Source: Nostoc paludosum FACHB-159 (GTDB lineage: Bacteria; Cyanobacteriota; Cyanobacteriia; Cyanobacteriales; Nostocaceae). Taken from it: 64,000 nt of DNA. The translations under genes and the position numbers were made by a program. Positions 25,762 to 34,231 of the stretch are shown piece after piece. Below the pieces are notes generated by a model. It was not told the origin of the DNA, did not search any database, and saw nothing but the letters and a program-made list of their open reading frames with translations. The DNA is taken from assembly GCF_014698835.1 (NCBI RefSeq), contig NZ_JACJTU010000017.1, positions 62,001 to 126,000 of the forward strand. The letters run 5' to 3'. The first letter of the stretch is position 1. Each line of letters opens with the position of its first letter.

Positions 25762-25918
25762 AATGCCATTGTATCGAGTCACAATGCGATTGTATCGAGT
25801 AACAATGCCATTGCATTGAGTAACAATGGCATTGCATCGGGTGACAATGGCATTGTATCGAGTAACAATGCCATTGCATCGGGTGACAATGCCATTGCAT
25901 CGAGTCACAATGCCAGCG
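25762..25918. repeat. Seven-unit 21-bp tandem repeat array upstream of the MFS gene
   Basis: Seven full units and a ten-base partial unit. Each begins AATGCCATTG or AATGGCATTG and ends ATCGAGTAAC or a close variant (ATCGGGTGAC, ATCGAGTCAC). Units start at 25762, 25783, 25804, 25825, 25846, 25867 and 25888. There are no spacers, so it is not a CRISPR array. Because 21 is a multiple of three, every frame stays mostly open and translates to a heptapeptide repeat. The array ends about 20 bases before the MFS start. Confidence 0.92.
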
Positions 25919-26181
25919 AACAGTCAACGGTTAACAAATTTAAGTAGGATAATTTATTTTTTCAAGTTCCCTAAGGACAAGCTATCGACTCATAACCTTT
26001 ATGACTATAGCAATCCTAAATGAGTCGTGAAAAATATGGATAAGGAAACGAACCGCCAAGGACGCAAAGGACGCAAAGGTAAGAAAGAACAAAGAGATAT
26101 ATAATTTTCACAAATGATTTAGGACTGCTATATGCACTCAAAAGTTTAGAATAGCAATATCTGATACGCCTGGGCGAAGTT

Positions 26182-28260
26182 ATGGTGTCATCATCAGAAA
26201 CTAATTACCAGTCTGTTGAAAATTCTCAAACAAAACTAGATAAGTTTTTAGTTTGCGGGTTAGGAAGTTTGGGTCAGCATTGTGTTGCTATCCTCAAAGA
26301 GTATGGTGCTGTTGTTAGTGCGATAGATCTAGAACAACCTAAAAATTTTCAAATACGAAATTTATTAAATTTATTAGAAAATTTATTCATCGGAGATTGC
26401 CGTGAGACGAGTGTTTTAGAACAGGCAAATATTATTCAGTGCCGAACTATAATTTTAGTCACTGGTAATGAACGAGTAAATATAGAAGCTGCCTTTGCAG
26501 CACGGCTTTTAAATCCTCAAGTTCGTTTAGTGATACGTTCTGACAAACAAAATCTTAATCAACTTTTAAGTCAGACGCTTGGTAATTTTATTGCCTTTGA
26601 ACCGAATCAGATTTCTGCTTCTGGCTTTGCTATTGCAGCCCTTGGAGACGATAATCTTGGCTATTTTCAACTGGAAGAACACCAATTTCGGGTAGTCAAG
26701 CATCAAATTCAAATGCACGATCGCTGGTGCAATCAACTGCACATCCACGAACTCAACACACAACATCTTCGAGTATTACATCACACTAATGCTTCATCTG
26801 TTTTACCTAAAGAATTTCATCAGTGGGAACCAGAGGCAAAATTAAGCCCAGACGATACCATTATTTATATTGAAGTTAAAGAGCAACTTCAAAGTTTAAA
26901 AAAAGTTGCTATTAAGCGTCAGCATAATTGGCAGCAGTTATGGCAAGAAATTACATTAGGTGGAGTCTGGAAGACTTGCAAACGTAAAATTCCATATTTA
27001 TGGCGAAAATTAAATAGTTATCAAAGTTTGCGAGTGGCAATAATTTGCGGACTTACAATACTTTTCCTTTGGTGTCTTGGAACAATTATTTATATCTTAA
27101 ATTATCCTGAAAGTAATATAGTAGAAGCATTTTATGGTACTGCTGTTTTACTTTTAGGAGGATACGGAGATTTATTTGGCGACATTAATTTTAGAACCCC
27201 ACCAGAAAAAGCAGAACATATCCCAGGATGGTTGCGATTGTTTAGTCTGGGACTAACTTTAACGGGTGTAGGTTTTGTTGGGGTGTTATATGCATTGCTC
27301 ACTGATGCTCTCTTAAGTTCCAGATTTCAATTTTTCAAGAGTTATCAACCATTAATACCTGTAAAAAACCATGTTGTATTGATTGGATTAAATCGAGTTG
27401 GTCAACGAGTTGCAGCTTTATTAGAAGAATTCAAACAACCTCTAGTGGGTATTAGTAACACAGCACTGGACGCGGATTTTTTCCACAAAATACCACTAAT
27501 TATTGATAATATTACCGATGCTCTAGGGAGAGCCAATCTAGCTAATAGTAAAAGTGTCGTTGTAGTTACAGACGATGACATGGAGAATTTGGAAATAGCT
27601 TTGATGGTACATGCTCAAAGTCCTACAACTAGTGTAATTATTCGGACTTACGACCGAAATTTTCGTGATAATGTCGCGCGGTTATTTCCTTATGCTCAAG
27701 TGATTTGCACCTCTGCTATTTCCGCAGAAGTTTTTGCGGCTGCGGCTTTTGGAGAAAATATTCTCAGCTTGTTTAACTTTGATAGTCAAACTATTTTGGT
27801 AGTCGAGTACACGATTGAAGCTGGTGATACACTCAACGGATTACTCTTGGCTGAGGTTGCCTATGGTTATGGAGTTGTACCAATTTTATACCAAAGTTTC
27901 AAGCGATCGCCTGTGAAATTAATGCCTTCTGATAATATACAACTTGCTATTGGCGATCGCCTCATCGTTCTAGCCAATACTAATAGCCTTCAGCGCATTG
28001 AGCGAGGCGAAATGTTTCAAAGAACTTGGCAAGTGGAAATCGAAAAAGCATTAGCTCAAGATGCTATTTTTGATGGTGCTAATGAAATAAGTATAATTTC
28101 AGGATGCAGCATCGGCACAGCGAGAAAATTGATGGATAATTTACCTGGACAGCTACCAAAAGTATTATATAAACAACAAGCTTTGCGCCTAGTGCGAAGA
28201 CTAACTAAATTAAGAGTTACAGCTCGGTTGAAACCCTTTTCTGATGATAGAGATAATTGA
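26182..28260 (+). CDS. RCK-flanked potassium channel
   Basis: A 692-residue protein. Residues about 20-150 form a TrkA-N/RCK Rossmann domain (FLVCGLGSLGQHCVAIL). Then come a linker, a first membrane helix (about 283-305), a pore loop with the filter GGYGD at 326-330 and a second membrane helix (about 350-377). A second RCK domain follows (HVVLIGLNRVGQRVAALL, about 396-530), then a TrkA-C-like region with the LIVLANT strand. The two-helix pore plus RCK domains indicates a ligand-gated K+ channel. Placing one complete RCK domain before the pore is not the standard MthK order. The ligand (nucleotide or cation) cannot be told from sequence. Confidence 0.85.
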   Translation: MVSSSETNYQSVENSQTKLDKFLVCGLGSLGQHCVAILKEYGAVVSAIDLEQPKNFQIRNLLNLLENLFIGDCRETSVLEQANIIQCRTIILVTGNERVNIEAAFAARLLNPQVRLVIRSDKQNLNQLLSQTLGNFIAFEPNQISASGFAIAALGDDNLGYFQLEEHQFRVVKHQIQMHDRWCNQLHIHELNTQHLRVLHHTNASSVLPKEFHQWEPEAKLSPDDTIIYIEVKEQLQSLKKVAIKRQHNWQQLWQEITLGGVWKTCKRKIPYLWRKLNSYQSLRVAIICGLTILFLWCLGTIIYILNYPESNIVEAFYGTAVLLLGGYGDLFGDINFRTPPEKAEHIPGWLRLFSLGLTLTGVGFVGVLYALLTDALLSSRFQFFKSYQPLIPVKNHVVLIGLNRVGQRVAALLEEFKQPLVGISNTALDADFFHKIPLIIDNITDALGRANLANSKSVVVVTDDDMENLEIALMVHAQSPTTSVIIRTYDRNFRDNVARLFPYAQVICTSAISAEVFAAAAFGENILSLFNFDSQTILVVEYTIEAGDTLNGLLLAEVAYGYGVVPILYQSFKRSPVKLMPSDNIQLAIGDRLIVLANTNSLQRIERGEMFQRTWQVEIEKALAQDAIFDGANEISIISGCSIGTARKLMDNLPGQLPKVLYKQQALRLVRRLTKLRVTARLKPFSDDRDN

Positions 28261-28441
28261 AGAATAATGCAGCAATTCCTGAGCCAGAATTCAGCAGCCA
28301 GAATCCAGAATCAACAACGATGGTGATTCAATTATGAATTCTTTTTTGTTCAATTAATGTTGTGAATTATTGATAAAACGTATGACTACAGATAGATGCA
28401 ATTTTATCTTGCGTTACGTTAGATTATATATAAAATAAAGA

Positions 28442-28592
28442 GAATTCAGAATTCTCAATTATAAATTATCAATTGGTGAATACTTTACGTATAAAGCGGA
28501 AAGTTGTAATTAAAGTTTGCGGCTTGCCCCATTCATCTAGTCGGACTCCAATTTCTGCTGAATCCTGACTTAGGAACTGCCGAATTCTTCTT
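28442..28592. repeat. MITE-like element with GAATTC-rich ends, copy 3, in a gene-free gap
   Basis: The left end is AGAATTCAGAATTC and the right end includes TGCTGAATCCTGACT and CCGAATTC. Internal GGTGAATACTTTACGTATAA then AGCGGAAAGTTGTAATTAAAG resembles copy 1. The surrounding 28261-28735 gap has no reading frame of note; a further CAGAATTCAGCAGCCAGAAT stretch near 28285 may be part of a fourth, decayed copy. The last 100 bases presumably hold the htpX promoter. Confidence 0.5.
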
Positions 28593-28735
28593 TATAAATT
28601 GCAGGGGGAAAACCGTACATATTGGATAGGTTTTCTGCATCATACTATCTAATTCTAGCTGGATACAATCAAAGTGTGGCTTAATGAATGCTGTTTTTTA
28701 GAAAAACCATACAGCATTAGCAGGAGAGCGAAAAT

Positions 28736-29602
28736 ATGGGAAATCAATTCAAAACAGCTGCTTTGCTAGCTGCACTAAGTGGTCTTTTGATAGCGATTAG
28801 TTACTGGGTAATTGGTGGTAGTACTGGCTTATTGATTGGAATCGCCTTAGCAGCAGTAACAAATCTGTTTTCTTGGTATCAATCAGATAAAATTGCCCTT
28901 GCAGTATATCAGGCACAGCCTGTAAGTCAAAGGGAAGCACCGGGACTTTATCGAATGGTCGAAAAGTTGTCTCGTCGTGCGAATATTCCTACACCTAGAG
29001 TTTATATTGTTCCTAGTCAAACTGCTAACGCCTTCGCTACAGGACGCGATCCAGAACACGCTGCTGTTGCTGTTACCGAAGGGATTTTGAATATATTACC
29101 AGAGGACGAACTCGAAGGCGTTATCGCCCACGAACTTACCCACATTATTAATCGTGACACCCTTACACAAGCGGTTGCTGCTACAGTAGCTGGTGCGATT
29201 TCATTCCTAGCACAAATGGTGAGTTACAGCCTTTGGTTTGGTGGTGGTTCGCGAGACAATGACAGAGGTGGAAATCCTTTGGGTGTTTTATTAACAGTAA
29301 TGCTTGCGCCATTAGCTGCAACAATTATTCAGCTGGCAATTTCACGCACAAGAGAATTTTCTGCTGATGCCGGTTCAGCTAAATTAACTGGTAATCCCCG
29401 CGCTTTAGCTAGAGCCTTACAAAGGCTAGAAGCTACAGCCAGACAGATGCCTTTAAATGCTAATCCAGCTTTCGAGCCATTATTAATTATCAATTCCATC
29501 TCTGGACAGTTTTTGGGTAACTTATTCTCAAGTCACCCGGCTACAGAAGCGCGAGTTGCGGCACTATTAAAACTAGAACAACAGTTGACAACAATTGGTT
29601 AG
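28736..29602 (+). CDS. htpX: M48 family metalloprotease HtpX
   Basis: A 288-residue membrane protease. Two N-terminal hydrophobic segments (about 8-30 and 30-48) precede the catalytic domain. Zinc ligands are in HELTHIINRD (HExxH), with the third ligand Glu in SRTREFSADAGSAKL. Two more hydrophobic segments lie around 145-165 and 180-200. HtpX-type proteases degrade misfolded membrane proteins in the cytoplasmic membrane. The spacing and length match the family. A GGAGAG sequence sits upstream of the start. Confidence 0.93.
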   Translation: MGNQFKTAALLAALSGLLIAISYWVIGGSTGLLIGIALAAVTNLFSWYQSDKIALAVYQAQPVSQREAPGLYRMVEKLSRRANIPTPRVYIVPSQTANAFATGRDPEHAAVAVTEGILNILPEDELEGVIAHELTHIINRDTLTQAVAATVAGAISFLAQMVSYSLWFGGGSRDNDRGGNPLGVLLTVMLAPLAATIIQLAISRTREFSADAGSAKLTGNPRALARALQRLEATARQMPLNANPAFEPLLIINSISGQFLGNLFSSHPATEARVAALLKLEQQLTTIG

Positions 29603-29684
29603 TCATTAGTTATTAGTCATTGGTTATTTGCCAAGGGCTAATGACTATTCAAGAGTAAGCTTTGCAATTAAGGATGTTTTAAAG

Positions 29685-30122
29685 ATGACTTATAACAACA
29701 TCGAATCCGTTGAAGCTACATTTGTTGAATCTACTGAAACTACAGTAATTGTAGAAATCAGTTCTCAAACTGATGAATTAGTGGAAATTGAAATGGCTGG
29801 TGAAAGTGATGAAGTAAAGCGCGAAACCAAAGCGCTGATTGAGGCACTAAAAAGACGCGCTCAAGCTGAGGCTGATTCGGCAGGTACTCTCACTCGCGAA
29901 ACTTATTTAAATACTGTGCGTCGAGCCAGAGAATTGATTGAAGGAAGGAAAGTTATGGAACGCGATCGCCTTCATTTAGAAAATGCTTGGGTGGTAATTC
30001 AAGACGAAGCCCAAAGAAATTGGTACTTAATGATGAAAGATTTAGTAGATTTTAATTATCGCCTACAAAAGGCTGCTAAAGCTGCTTGGGATACCTTCAA
30101 TCACCCTTACTCTAAAAATTAA
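29685..30122 (+). CDS. Conserved cyanobacterial protein of unknown function
   Basis: A 145-residue acidic protein starting MTYNNIESVEATFVESTETT. The first 45 residues are strand-like and rich in Glu, Thr and Val; the rest is predicted helical (TKALIEALKRRAQAEADSAG, RRARELIEGRKVMERDRLHL). The ATG at 29685 is preferred because the upstream in-frame TTG at 29628 lies in a repeat-like stretch. It follows htpX on the same strand by 82 bases and might be cotranscribed. I recognise no domain. Confidence 0.72.
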   Translation: MTYNNIESVEATFVESTETTVIVEISSQTDELVEIEMAGESDEVKRETKALIEALKRRAQAEADSAGTLTRETYLNTVRRARELIEGRKVMERDRLHLENAWVVIQDEAQRNWYLMMKDLVDFNYRLQKAAKAAWDTFNHPYSKN

Positions 30123-30147
30123 ATAGGTGATGCGATCGCAGATGAAT

Positions 30148-30177
30148 GTAGGTAGCACAGCTAACTGTGCTACCTAC
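30148..30177. repeat. Perfect inverted repeat, 13-bp arms
   Basis: Arms GTAGGTAGCACAG and CTGTGCTACCTAC flank the loop CTAA. It lies 25 bases past the preceding stop codon. A related GTAGGTAG arm recurs at 59883-59911 near hom. No U-run follows, so it is recorded as a palindromic repeat. Confidence 0.82.
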
Positions 30178-30259
30178 TGTGTTTTAGTATTAACCCGCGA
30201 AACGCCTCCGGCTAATAAGTAAACTACACGTGGATTTCTTTTAAATTCTCAATTGTGAC

Positions 30260-30282
30260 AAAAAAACCCGGACTAGCCGGGT
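30260..30282 (-). terminator. Intrinsic terminator of psbH
   Basis: On the minus strand ACCCGG and CCGGGT pair around a five-base loop and are followed by a run of seven T residues. It lies 42 bases past the psbH stop codon. Confidence 0.87.
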
Positions 30283-30323
30283 ATGAATTCATTTGTTATC
30301 TAAACTAGATAACTATGTATCCA

Positions 30324-30527
30324 TTAGCGTCCTAAACTCCGCCAATCGACATTTACATCCTGAACCAAGATTGTTTTATTGTAAAGTTGCAGAATAATCA
30401 GCAGAAACACAAAAAACAGCAACATAAAAACAGCCATCACAGGGGTAGTACCCCAACCTGGTGCCACTTTCCCATACTCGGAGTTCAGCGGTCTCAGGAT
30501 ATCTCCCAACCTAGTCCTTTGTGCCAT
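30324..30527 (-). CDS. psbH: Photosystem II protein PsbH
   Basis: A 67-residue protein beginning MAQRTRLGDILRPLNSEYGK. A single membrane helix spans about 29-49 (VMAVFMLLFFVFLLIILQLY), and the lumenal tail ends VDWRSLGR. PsbH is a small subunit of the photosystem II core in the thylakoid membrane, needed for stable assembly and acceptor-side function. The length and residues match cyanobacterial PsbH. It is divergent from psbN, as is usual in cyanobacteria. Confidence 0.97.
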   Translation of the reverse strand: MAQRTRLGDILRPLNSEYGKVAPGWGTTPVMAVFMLLFFVFLLIILQLYNKTILVQDVNVDWRSLGR

Positions 30528-30612
30528 AGTTCACCTAAGATTACTTGCCCAAGCTTTTTTTAATCTTCTGTAATATTCTATAAGAATAGCACTCATAATC
30601 AATCTTAAAATT

Positions 30613-30744
30613 ATGGAACCCGCAATAGTTCTTAGCATTTCTGTAGCAGCTGTTTTGATTGCCATTACAGGCTATGGAATTTATACCTCCTTTGGCCCTC
30701 CCAGCAAGCAGTTGAGCGATCCTTTTGAAGATCACGAAGACTAG
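30613..30744 (+). CDS. psbN: PsbN, photosystem II assembly factor
   Basis: A 43-residue protein, MEPAIVLSISVAAVLIAITG, continuing GYGIYTSFGPPSKQL and an acidic tail FEDHED. One membrane helix covers residues about 5-25. PsbN is not a stable photosystem II subunit but is needed for its assembly and repair in plants. It is transcribed away from psbH, with 85 bases between the starts that must contain both promoters. Confidence 0.95.
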   Translation: MEPAIVLSISVAAVLIAITGYGIYTSFGPPSKQLSDPFEDHED

Positions 30745-30843
30745 GAGAGTTAGGAGTTAGGAGTTAGGAATTAAGAGTTAAGAGTCAAAGGTTAACAACT
30801 CTAGACTCTCAACTCTAGAGTAGTGATTTGTTGGGGTCTAGAA

Positions 30844-33800
30844 TTACTTATTGGGATTGACCTTGAAGCTGACGATTTTCCAAGGCTGTATCGTCAAGAT
30901 TTGTTGCTCAGATGAGAATTCCAAAGCAGTATCACTAGAACGCTCTAACAAATCTACCGTATTTCCGAGACTTATTCCTAGATCGCTTTGCAAAGATAAC
31001 TCGGCTGTTTCTCCGTGACATTCATAACATCGCAGAATCAATTGCTGTGGGTCATTTTCTGCTGGCTTCAAAGCCATCAAAATCAGATTTTCGGATGAGA
31101 AATTTAAAAAACTTGCTCTGTCGGGATTAGGGACTGGGGATTGGGGACACTTCTCTACGAGACGCTCCGCGTAGCTTGCTTCCCCGTAGGGGTACGACAA
31201 GCTCAGTGCATCGCTGGTGACTGGGTTGATTATTGCTTGTAGAGGTGTATTCAATTCATAGCCACGCTGTACTGTATGGGCTGATTCCCAGGTATTGGTG
31301 TGGGGATACAAGGCATAAGTAAATTCATGGAAACCTCGGTCAGCTTCGGGGTCTGGCCAATTGGGGCTACGTAGCAGTGTGAGACGTAATTGATTCGGTT
31401 GGGAATCGTAACCATATTTACAATCATTTAGCAAACTGATTCCGTATAAACCTTGATTTGTTTCGCCTGTTAAATCAGCCCAACGCAAGGCGGGGACTTC
31501 CCATTTTGCTTGTTCTGCGGGGGTTTGCGGTTTAGTTGGACGGCGAATTGCGCTACAGGGAATTTCGTAGGTAGCGAAGTCTGCTTCGATGTTGAGAGGA
31601 AAAGTAGCTTTCACCAATACTTGATTTTCTTGCCAGTTAACCTTAGAGGAAATTTTCAGCACAGGTGAACCAGTTTGGAGAATATAATCTTGGCAAAATT
31701 CTGATTCGCCCAACTGACGCACTACGCGCAGGCGATTTTGTACTGCGCCTTGTTCTACCCATTCAATAGATTGAAGATTTGTTGGCGGTAAGGGATGCTG
31801 GGCGTAATTGGGGTCTATATTCCAAGCATCCCAATATTGACCGCTGTCTTTAAAAGCTTGCAGCTGATTTCCTGCACCACTCAAAACTTCCCGTTGATAA
31901 GTTTTGTCAAAAACACTTGATAAATCTCCCGTATCAGGGTTGACAACAACTCGGAGGAATTCATTTTCTAGAACCCATTCTGGGGATGTGGTTCGACCCT
32001 TCGACAGGCTCAGGGCGGCGCTTTGCTCACCAACCGGGGATGAGGGGGAAAGCCAGAAGAGGCGGTAGCCTACGGGTGGGATGTCGGGGGCGAGAAATAG
32101 TAGGGTTGATGGTTGAGATAATTGGGAGACAAGCACTTTGCCAGAAGCATCGTAAATCTGCCATTGCTGGGTAGTTGTTGTTGGTGCGGGTAAGGTGATG
32201 GAAACTACTTCAGAACGCTGCCAATTGAGAGAATTGAAAATGAAAATAGGTAAACTATTGGGTTGTGGTGGTTGTGGTAAGGTAATGTGAGATGCGATCG
32301 CCTGCAATGATTCTTGTAATATCTTCGTTCCCGTTTCTTCGACTTGTTGCCATTCCAGTAGGGCATCTTGATAAACTTGGGTAATGGAAGAACCAGGCAA
32401 AATATCATGAAACTGTTGAAATAACACTTGTTTCCAAGCTGCTTCAATTTCGGCTTTGGGATACGTCACACCACAACTGATGTTTGCGAGAGTTGCAAAT
32501 AGTTCTGCTTCATACAACAAAGTTTCACAACGACGATTCCAACGTTTTTGGTCTGCGTGAGTAGTGTAGCAACCACGATGGAATTCTAAGTATAGTTCGT
32601 CATTCCAGGTGAGGCTTTCAATTTTGGATTTTGGATTTTGGATTTTGGATTGTGAAATCTGGTTTAAATACTTTTCGGCGGTGGTAAATTCTATATCTGG
32701 GAAGAAAGGTGATTTTTGCCAACGTTGGGCGGTTTCTAACATATCACGGGTGGGGCCGCCACCGTGGTCGCCGACACCAGGAAGCCAGAGAGATTCTGGT
32801 AAATCACTTTGGCTTTGCCATTCTAGGGCGTATGATGCCATTTTAACTGGGTCGATCGCTTCACCGATGGGTGCAGACATGAAACTAAAGACTTGGCTAC
32901 CATCAGGCGATCGCCACCAAAAAGCACCATAATCAAATTTAGTAGTATCATTCCAGCGTAACTTTTGGGTGACAAAATACTCAACTCCGGCATTAGCGAA
33001 AAACTGAGGTAAAGTTGCACAAAAACCAAAGGAGTCTGGAACCCACACCACAGGCGAAAGCTTGCCAAATTTTTCTTGTATATATCGCTGACCATACAAT
33101 AGCTGACGCACAATCGATTCGCCAGCAATCAAATTCAGTTCTGGTTCTACCCACGTTGCGCCAATAACTTCCCACTTTCCGGCTGCTACTTGTGCTTGAA
33201 TTGCCTTAAATAAATCCGGGCGATGTTCCTCAATCCAAGCATAAAGCGCCGGAGTCGAATGACAGAAAATTAACTCAGGAAAATCTGCTTGCAACTTCAA
33301 AACCGATTCAAAGGTGTTTTGTGCTGCATTCCAAGTTTCACTCACAGGCCACAACCATGCCAAATCTAGATGAGCGTGACCCAATAAATAGACTTTAGAT
33401 TTTAGATCCCCCCAACCCCCCTTCACAAGGGGGGCTAAGATCTCAGATTGAATTAACTTTTGCCTTAACGACCTAACCAACTCTCCCTTCTCTGCGTCCT
33501 CTGCGCCTCTGCGGTTCGTTACCTCCTCCACCGCCTCCACCAAAACATTCAACCTCTCCGGTGCAAACTTTTGCAAATAATGTTGCAAAACAGCCAACTC
33601 ATCAGCCACAAAACCCGGATCGGGATTATCATCATCATTAGACTCATATATAAGGAGCGATCGCACTAAAGCACCATCACAATGTCCCGGACTCACTAAC
33701 CGCAATGCAACAATAAATTCTTCCCCTGGAGTCACCTTGCGACTCAAAAGCACTCTCGGTGAAGAATCAAATAAATCACCCTCCAGCGCTAACTCTCCAT

Positions 33801-34128
33801 TCACATAAATTTCAGCTGCATCAGCCCACCAAGCTAACGCCAGTCGCAAAGATAACCCAGCTAAAGGATAACCCTGTAAGTCTTGGGGAACCACCAATTT
33901 TTGCCCTAGCCATAGGACTTTTTTCCCTCCTGTCCAAGCAATATGTTCTTTAGCGTTCAACTCTACAGGTTGCCAATCAGATAAATTAGCAGATGTAACA
34001 TCAGTAATTATCTGGTCAGATTCTCGGTATAACCAAGTAGACTGAAGATTAACCTGAGAAAAAGAGCGTAATTGCTCAATTGCTTGTGAGATGAAATTGG
34101 ACTGAGATTCAGAGATAATTTGAGTCAT
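30844..34128 (-). CDS. GH38 alpha-mannosidase with repeat-derived insertions
   Basis: A 1094-residue glycoside hydrolase family 38 enzyme. Zinc-site residues occur in LLGHAHLDLAWLWP, the nucleophile Asp in WVPDSFGFCATLPQF, and further active-site residues in GDHGGGPTRDML and FHDILPGSSI. The middle helical domain and beta-rich C-terminal domains follow. It hydrolyses alpha-mannosidic bonds; the substrate is unknown. No signal peptide is seen with the start at 34128; the in-frame ATG at 34197 would add 23 residues of doubtful quality. At least five segments (RRGAEDAEK, LVKGGWGDLKS, KIQNPKSK, LSLSKG and the PYGEASYAERLVEK region) read like translated intergenic repeats, yet the frame is kept. 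Confidence 0.88.
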   Translation of the reverse strand: MTQIISESQSNFISQAIEQLRSFSQVNLQSTWLYRESDQIITDVTSANLSDWQPVELNAKEHIAWTGGKKVLWLGQKLVVPQDLQGYPLAGLSLRLALAWWADAAEIYVNGELALEGDLFDSSPRVLLSRKVTPGEEFIVALRLVSPGHCDGALVRSLLIYESNDDDNPDPGFVADELAVLQHYLQKFAPERLNVLVEAVEEVTNRRGAEDAEKGELVRSLRQKLIQSEILAPLVKGGWGDLKSKVYLLGHAHLDLAWLWPVSETWNAAQNTFESVLKLQADFPELIFCHSTPALYAWIEEHRPDLFKAIQAQVAAGKWEVIGATWVEPELNLIAGESIVRQLLYGQRYIQEKFGKLSPVVWVPDSFGFCATLPQFFANAGVEYFVTQKLRWNDTTKFDYGAFWWRSPDGSQVFSFMSAPIGEAIDPVKMASYALEWQSQSDLPESLWLPGVGDHGGGPTRDMLETAQRWQKSPFFPDIEFTTAEKYLNQISQSKIQNPKSKIESLTWNDELYLEFHRGCYTTHADQKRWNRRCETLLYEAELFATLANISCGVTYPKAEIEAAWKQVLFQQFHDILPGSSITQVYQDALLEWQQVEETGTKILQESLQAIASHITLPQPPQPNSLPIFIFNSLNWQRSEVVSITLPAPTTTTQQWQIYDASGKVLVSQLSQPSTLLFLAPDIPPVGYRLFWLSPSSPVGEQSAALSLSKGRTTSPEWVLENEFLRVVVNPDTGDLSSVFDKTYQREVLSGAGNQLQAFKDSGQYWDAWNIDPNYAQHPLPPTNLQSIEWVEQGAVQNRLRVVRQLGESEFCQDYILQTGSPVLKISSKVNWQENQVLVKATFPLNIEADFATYEIPCSAIRRPTKPQTPAEQAKWEVPALRWADLTGETNQGLYGISLLNDCKYGYDSQPNQLRLTLLRSPNWPDPEADRGFHEFTYALYPHTNTWESAHTVQRGYELNTPLQAIINPVTSDALSLSYPYGEASYAERLVEKCPQSPVPNPDRASFLNFSSENLILMALKPAENDPQQLILRCYECHGETAELSLQSDLGISLGNTVDLLERSSDTALEFSSEQQILTIQPWKIVSFKVNPNK
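31120..31215. repeat. Repeat element inside the alpha-mannosidase gene (C-terminal part)
   Basis: GGGATTAGGGACTGGGGATT is followed by CTTCTCTACGAGACGCTCCG and CCCCGTAGGGGTACGACAAG, all typical of Nostoc intergenic repeats. It encodes the segment around PYGEASYAERLVEKCPQSP without a stop codon. A related TCTCGTAGAGAAG string occurs between genes at 1490-1502. Confidence 0.7.
31996..32026. repeat. Repeat element inside the alpha-mannosidase gene (middle)
   Basis: CCCTTCGACAGGCTCAGGGC is a palindromic repeat arm whose translation LSLSKG is a familiar false peptide in repeat-rich genomes. It is in frame within the mannosidase coding sequence. Confidence 0.65.
32619..32660. repeat. ATTTTGG heptamer repeat inside the alpha-mannosidase gene
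   Basis: About four units of GGATTTT encode SKIQNPKSKI in frame. The same heptamer occurs in a non-coding gap at 41125-41178, which shows it is a mobile or expandable genomic repeat rather than enzyme sequence. Confidence 0.78.
33400..33530. repeat. Two adjacent repeat elements inside the alpha-mannosidase gene (N-terminal part)
   Basis: 33400-33446 is an imperfect palindrome with CCCCCCAACCCCCCTTCAC and AAGGGGGGCTAAGATCT, encoding LVKGGWGDLKS. 33485-33527 has CTGCGTCCTCTGCGCCTCTG, encoding RRGAEDAEK. The related TCTGCGTCCCTTTGCGC lies between genes at 38737-38753. Confidence 0.72.
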
Positions 34129-34231
34129 ATTTTCGCTAAAATGAGGGCACACAATAATTAACAGTTTGTGGTTTTTATTGTTCGGCGGGAGTCTCACAAC
34201 TAAACAAGACTCGAACTCAAAAATTACTATT

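Noticed and set aside
25762..25918. Possible CRISPR array
   Set aside because: Units are contiguous with no unique spacers and no cas genes are near.
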